A stretch of 64,000 bases of DNA from assembly GCA_016791385.1 (NCBI GenBank), contig JAEUMR010000010.1, forward strand, positions 19,822-83,821, written 5' to 3'. How positions within the stretch are numbered: the first letter of the stretch is position 1; every line of letters starts with the position of its first letter. The translations under genes were made by a program, and so were the position numbers. Of the stretch, positions 61,140-64,000 are shown piece after piece. The DNA comes from Hyphomonadaceae bacterium. GTDB taxonomy: Bacteria; Pseudomonadota; Alphaproteobacteria; Caulobacterales; Aquidulcibacteraceae. The notes under the pieces were generated by a model, which did not search any database, had not been told where the DNA came from, and saw only the letters and a program-made list of their open reading frames with translations.

Positions 61140-62104
61140 CGCCGCGCCTGCAGCGACTGCACTGCGTCGGTGCGCTCGATGGCGGCGACATATTCGAGAG
61201 CGCGCTCGCGAACCCGTGGCGGCGTGTCGACGCGGCCAAGGCTCGATACGATCAGCGTGATCATCGTGAAAAGGCCCGTCTGCACGAACAGCGACAGGGC
61301 AAAGCCGGTGACGATGGTCACCCAGCCAGGCGTTGCGTAGCCCGCCAGCTTCATGATCAGCGCGCCGACAACGATGAGCACGACCAAAGCGGCCATGCCG
61401 ACGAGCGCCAGCGCCATACGCGTCAGCACCAAGTCGGCGAACACCATCACCGCGCGCATGCCATGCAGTACAAGGCTGGGGAAGTTCATGCGCGACTGGC
61501 CCGCATAGCGGGTGCCGCGATCGGTCGGCACATCCGCGCGCCGAAGCCGCGCCTTCACCACTGCGCCGGCAACATGGGTCGATGCTTCGTACATGCCCGA
61601 CACGCGCATCAGCGCGGCAGGACTCAACGCCATGAAATTGCCGAAGCGCAGCACCTGTCCGGTCAACAGCCGGAACAAGCGCTTATAGATGGCGTAGAAC
61701 AGCTTGAACGACAGCGTCTCCGAGCGTTTGGCGCGCTGGGCGACGGCGATGTCAACGTTGGGCGCATGCACCGCTGCGAGCAGGTTTGGGATGCTTTCCG
61801 GCGTATCCTCGCCGTCGGAATCCATCACCACACAGGCGCTCAGATTTGGCAGCTTGGCCGCGTGCGCGAGTCCGATCGAGATCGCTGCTTGGTGGCCGAC
61901 ATTGCGGGCAAGCCGCAGAACCTCGCCGCTAAGACCAGCGCCGCTGATCGCGCTCAGCTGCGGCGGGGCGCCAAGCGAGCCGTCATCGACCGCGATAACG
62001 TGAAACGGCTCACCAGCGGCGCGCTGGCTCTCGGCCAGCCGGCGGCACAGCTCGGCGAAGCTCTCCTGGTCTTCGAAGACGGGCGTGACGATGGCGACGG
62101 TCAA
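61136..62104 (-). CDS. GT2 glycosyltransferase, polyprenyl-phosphate type (DPM1/ArnC-like)
   Basis: 322 residues. VAIVTPVFEDQESFAELCRR, IAVDDGSLG, VVMDSDGEDTPESIP (DxD site) and GQSRMNFPSLVLHGM follow the DPM1/ArnC order, with two C-terminal helices (LVGMAALVVLIVVGALIM and ITGFALSLFVQTGLF-like). It likely makes a polyprenyl-phosphate sugar at the inner membrane, a donor for the neighbouring GT-C enzyme. The start is TTG at 62104 with GGAG about nine bases before. The stop overlaps the convergent gene by four bases. Confidence 0.86.
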   Translation of the reverse strand: MTVAIVTPVFEDQESFAELCRRLAESQRAAGEPFHVIAVDDGSLGAPPQLSAISGAGLSGEVLRLARNVGHQAAISIGLAHAAKLPNLSACVVMDSDGEDTPESIPNLLAAVHAPNVDIAVAQRAKRSETLSFKLFYAIYKRLFRLLTGQVLRFGNFMALSPAALMRVSGMYEASTHVAGAVVKARLRRADVPTDRGTRYAGQSRMNFPSLVLHGMRAVMVFADLVLTRMALALVGMAALVVLIVVGALIMKLAGYATPGWVTIVTGFALSLFVQTGLFTMITLIVSSLGRVDTPPRVRERALEYVAAIERTDAVQSLQARR

Positions 62105-62232
62105 GCTGCCGCGCTCCTGAGGGCGTTGGTCCTAACGCTAGAGCCATCCATGGACTTGTCCGTCAACCTTTCGCCCCCGCGCCGAAACTGAAGGGCGGAT
62201 CATACGTGGCGTTGAGAGCGCCTGAGGCGAAA

Positions 62233-62309
62233 TGGTCGGAGCAGCAAGATTCGAACTTACGACCCCCACGTCCCGAACGTGGTGCTCTACCAGGCTGAGC
62301 TATGCTCCG
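62233..62309 (-). tRNA. tRNA-Pro (anticodon CGG)
   Basis: Minus strand: acceptor CGGAGCA pairs with TGCTCCG, discriminator A, encoded CCA. The anticodon stem CCACG/CGTGG has loop TTCGGGA (anticodon CGG), and the T-loop is AGTTCGAATC. It reads CCG proline codons, common in GC-rich genomes. Confidence 0.97.
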
Positions 62310-62520
62310 ACTTGATTTTCCAGAGATTTTGGACGCCCTGGCGTGACATCCACTCTGCGACCCAGGGGGCCTTGCCAAGCGGCCGGTCCCCAAAAATCGG
62401 CCCTCCACATAGCGTCCAAGCCCGGGCTTGGCAACGCGGAAAGGACACCGCCCCTCGCCTGCGTCACCGCGCCTGCCGCCGCGACCTAACGGCGTCTCGC
62501 TCGCGTGGCCGCAGGCGACA

Positions 62521-63051
62521 TTACCCAGCTGAAAGCGACGCGTTCGCCGTCCCCGGCGGCGGACGCCGCCAACAGCTCGGTGACGGCGTCAGGGTGAGCG
62601 TTAATCTGCTCCATCGTCTCCGTGTCGGGCGCGCGACAAGGCGGCCGAAACGCGTGTTTCGGCGTGCGCCTGACGTCTTGCGGTGCGGGGCGTTGACGCC
62701 GCGGCTGAAGTCACGGTTCGCCTGCTTGCAGATGGACGCAACAAGCGCGTTCAAGACCCGCTTGTTGCTCGGCTCCTGAAACGCTTTCAGAAATGGCATC
62801 CGCCGGGCCGGCACATCGTCGAACCCGATCGAGAGCTGCCCGAACTCGCTCAGATCCCAGACATGGCCGAAGCTGTAGTCGATGCCTTCGAAGTGAACTT
62901 CACCGCCTGCGCGGTCAGGAACGGATTTGTTCAGCGGCGCCTCGAAGAGGCCTTCCCCCGGCTCCTCGCCGCCCCAAGAAGGGTGTGGCGAAAGGCCCTC
63001 CCCAGGCCGGGCGCGTCCCCACTGCCGGCTGCCCCAGCGATCCTGTTGCAT
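62521..63051 (-). CDS. Doubtful ORF between tRNA-Pro and tRNA-Gln
   Basis: The frame reads FEGIDYSFGHVWDLSEFGQL and FDDVPARRMPFLKAFQE with GC-rich third positions over about 62700-62960, so this part has coding character. Its upstream end (PSWGGEEPGEGL) and downstream end (TLTLTPSPSCWRRPP) look like translated non-coding GC-rich repeat, so the full frame is probably not one gene. It could be a decayed or very short gene. No family recognised. The segment 62310-62520 holds nothing supportable. Confidence 0.3.
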   Translation of the reverse strand: MQQDRWGSRQWGRARPGEGLSPHPSWGGEEPGEGLFEAPLNKSVPDRAGGEVHFEGIDYSFGHVWDLSEFGQLSIGFDDVPARRMPFLKAFQEPSNKRVLNALVASICKQANRDFSRGVNAPHRKTSGARRNTRFGRLVARPTRRRWSRLTLTLTPSPSCWRRPPPGTANASLSAG

Positions 63052-63088
63052 CAGGACGCGGGCGCCCTTAAGTAGCCGCTCCGCGCTT

Positions 63089-63163
63089 TGGGGTGTCGCC
63101 AAGCGGTAAGGCAGCGGTTTTTGGTACCGCCATTCCTAGGTTCGAATCCTAGCACCCCAGCCA
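63089..63163 (+). tRNA. tRNA-Gln (anticodon TTG)
   Basis: Acceptor TGGGGTG pairs with CACCCCA, discriminator G, encoded CCA. D-arm GCCAAGCGGTAAGGC, anticodon loop TTTTGGT (TTG), T-loop GGTTCGAATCC. It is the substrate on which GatCAB acts after misacylation with Glu in bacteria lacking GlnRS. Confidence 0.97.
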
Positions 63164-63296
63164 ATCTTCGCCCGACGGGCGGCCCAAGACTTGCCAGCGC
63201 CCCAGCGGCGAGCATGCCGGCCCTCTGCGCCGATAATCGCTCTTGCCAAGCGGGGCCGGATCACGCTCAAGGACGGTGCCTTCAGAAGGAGCGGCA

Positions 63297-63806
63297 ATGG
63301 CGCGGAAGAGCTACACCCCTGGGGATTTCGAGCTGGTGGTGCGCCGCTCCAAAACAGGGCTTGGCCTGTTCGCCGAAAGCGAGGTGCCGAAGGGCGCCTG
63401 CATCATCGAATATCGCGGCGTCGACATCACCGCCGAGCAGGAAGCCAAGAGCCGCAGCAAGTACCTGTTCGAGATCAATTCACGCCGCACCATCGACGGC
63501 GCGCCGCGCTGGAACACGGCGCGCTATATCAACCATTCCTGCCGTCCGAATTGCGAGCCGACCATCCATAAGGGCCGGGTCTGGATTCATTCGCGCCGCC
63601 GCATCAAGCCGGGCGAAGAGCTGAACTACGATTACGGCAAGAACTACTTCAATCAGTACCTGAAGGACATTTGCGCCTGTCCCAAGTGCGAAGAGAAGCG
63701 CTCGGCGGCGAAAGCCTCAGTAGCGAAGGCCACCGCACGCAAGCGCGCCGGCAAGGCAGCCAAGAAAGCAGGCGCGGCAAAGCCCGCAGCCAGCCCGCGC
63801 AAGTGA
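63297..63806 (+). CDS. SET-domain protein lysine methyltransferase
   Basis: 169 residues. SKTGLGLFAESEVPKGACII is the SET-N motif, RYINHSCRPNCEP carries the NHS and cofactor-proximal residues, and GEELNYDYG the catalytic Tyr motif. A post-SET-like CACPKCEEKR follows, then a Lys/Ala-rich tail (about residues 140-169) resembling histone H1 or Alba-like tails. It likely methylates lysine in a DNA-binding protein using S-adenosylmethionine. Bacterial SET proteins are scattered and mostly unstudied. ATG 63297 follows AAGGAGCGGCA. Confidence 0.88.
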   Translation: MARKSYTPGDFELVVRRSKTGLGLFAESEVPKGACIIEYRGVDITAEQEAKSRSKYLFEINSRRTIDGAPRWNTARYINHSCRPNCEPTIHKGRVWIHSRRRIKPGEELNYDYGKNYFNQYLKDICACPKCEEKRSAAKASVAKATARKRAGKAAKKAGAAKPAASPRK

Positions 63807-64000
63807 TTAGAGGGTCTTGATCTCAGCGCCATCGGCGCGGCCGAGGATCACGGTCTGCGCCAGACCGATGAACAGCCCGTGCTCGACCACGCCGGCGACA
63901 CGCTTCAGCGCATCGCCGAGCGCGTCGGGATCGGCGATCTTTCGCGCGTGCGCATCCAGGATGTAGTTGCCGCCATCGGTGATGACCGGCTCGTTGGACT
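63807..64000 (-). CDS. rpiA: Ribose-5-phosphate isomerase A, C-terminal part only
   Basis: The minus strand reads about 64 codons to TAA at 63807-63809, with [30 protein letters not shown] and a terminal [11 protein letters not shown]. ITDxGN and EHGLFxG are RpiA C-terminal signatures. The enzyme interconverts ribose-5-phosphate and ribulose-5-phosphate. The rest lies outside the window. The gene meets the SET gene stop end to end. Confidence 0.9.
   Translation of the reverse strand, partial: SNEPVITDGGNYILDAHARKIADPDALGDALKRVAGVVEHGLFIGLAQTVILGRADGAEIKTL

Overview
The window is a GC-rich (mid-60s percent by eye) bacterial chromosome segment. It is densely packed, with many ATGA/GTGA start-stop overlaps. 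Family content points to Alphaproteobacteria, most likely order Caulobacterales: a holdfast-type (hfs) polysaccharide locus, a DUF3126 protein, a PAS_5 protein, an alphaproteobacterial pyrB plus non-catalytic pyrC pair, gatCAB, and a Caulobacterales-style PhoH protein. The family or genus is not settled by the sequence alone. I see no transposase, integrase, phage gene or CRISPR array.

Layout. (1) 1-8.1 kb: a truncated secreted protein; divergent from it a PLP-dependent decarboxylase, a thioredoxin-fold isomerase and a GT-C-like membrane protein; then, on the minus strand, a GT2 glycosyltransferase, an unusual GMC oxidoreductase with a CxxCxxCxxxC cluster, and an NAD-dependent epimerase. (2) 8.2-11 kb: three membrane proteins of unknown role (one DUF2254, one DUF5367-like). 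(3) 11.2-19 kb: a probable catabolic regulon. An MFS transporter and carboxylesterase on the plus strand face a TonB receptor, acyl-CoA synthetase and TetR regulator on the minus strand. The two divergent outer promoters share a closely similar 20-bp box. (4) 19.0-28 kb: tRNA-Ser, then an hfs-like exopolysaccharide locus with phosphoglycosyltransferase, flippase, two GT2 enzymes, a deacetylase, a degenerate BY-kinase-like protein, a co-polymerase and an outer-membrane export lipoprotein. No polymerase is present. (5) 28-42.7 kb: mixed envelope and housekeeping genes (lone ExbD, Sel1-like, RcnB-like, gatB, alginate-export-like porin, PAS_5, Pr6Pr, GMC oxidoreductase, PilZ, GYF_2, nitronate monooxygenase, LytM peptidase, gamma carbonic anhydrase, PhoH, duplicated DUF3126). 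(6) 42.7-51.5 kb: gatC-GNAT-gatA, ruvX, AEC transporter, pyrB, a 49-residue membrane ORF, a pyrC homologue lacking its metal ligands, an MliC-like lipoprotein, plsY and dprA. (7) 51.4-64 kb: topA, an orphan ORF, rnr, a lipoprotein, sppA, two lipid-linked sugar glycosyltransferases, tRNA-Pro, tRNA-Gln, a SET-domain methyltransferase and the 3' end of rpiA.

How the parts connect. The clearest functional units are the hfs-like adhesin polysaccharide locus, the MFS/esterase and TonB/ligase/TetR regulon inferred from the shared promoter box, the pyrB-small ORF-pseudo-pyrC operon, which probably makes a structural aspartate transcarbamoylase complex, and the GT2-GMC-epimerase operon, whose substrate I cannot name. 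The most novel signals are the shared box at 11181 and 18951, the catalytically dead dihydroorotase with its overlapping small membrane ORF, the DUF3126 tandem duplication, the GMC enzyme's cysteine cluster and the terminator-like hairpin in front of phoH.
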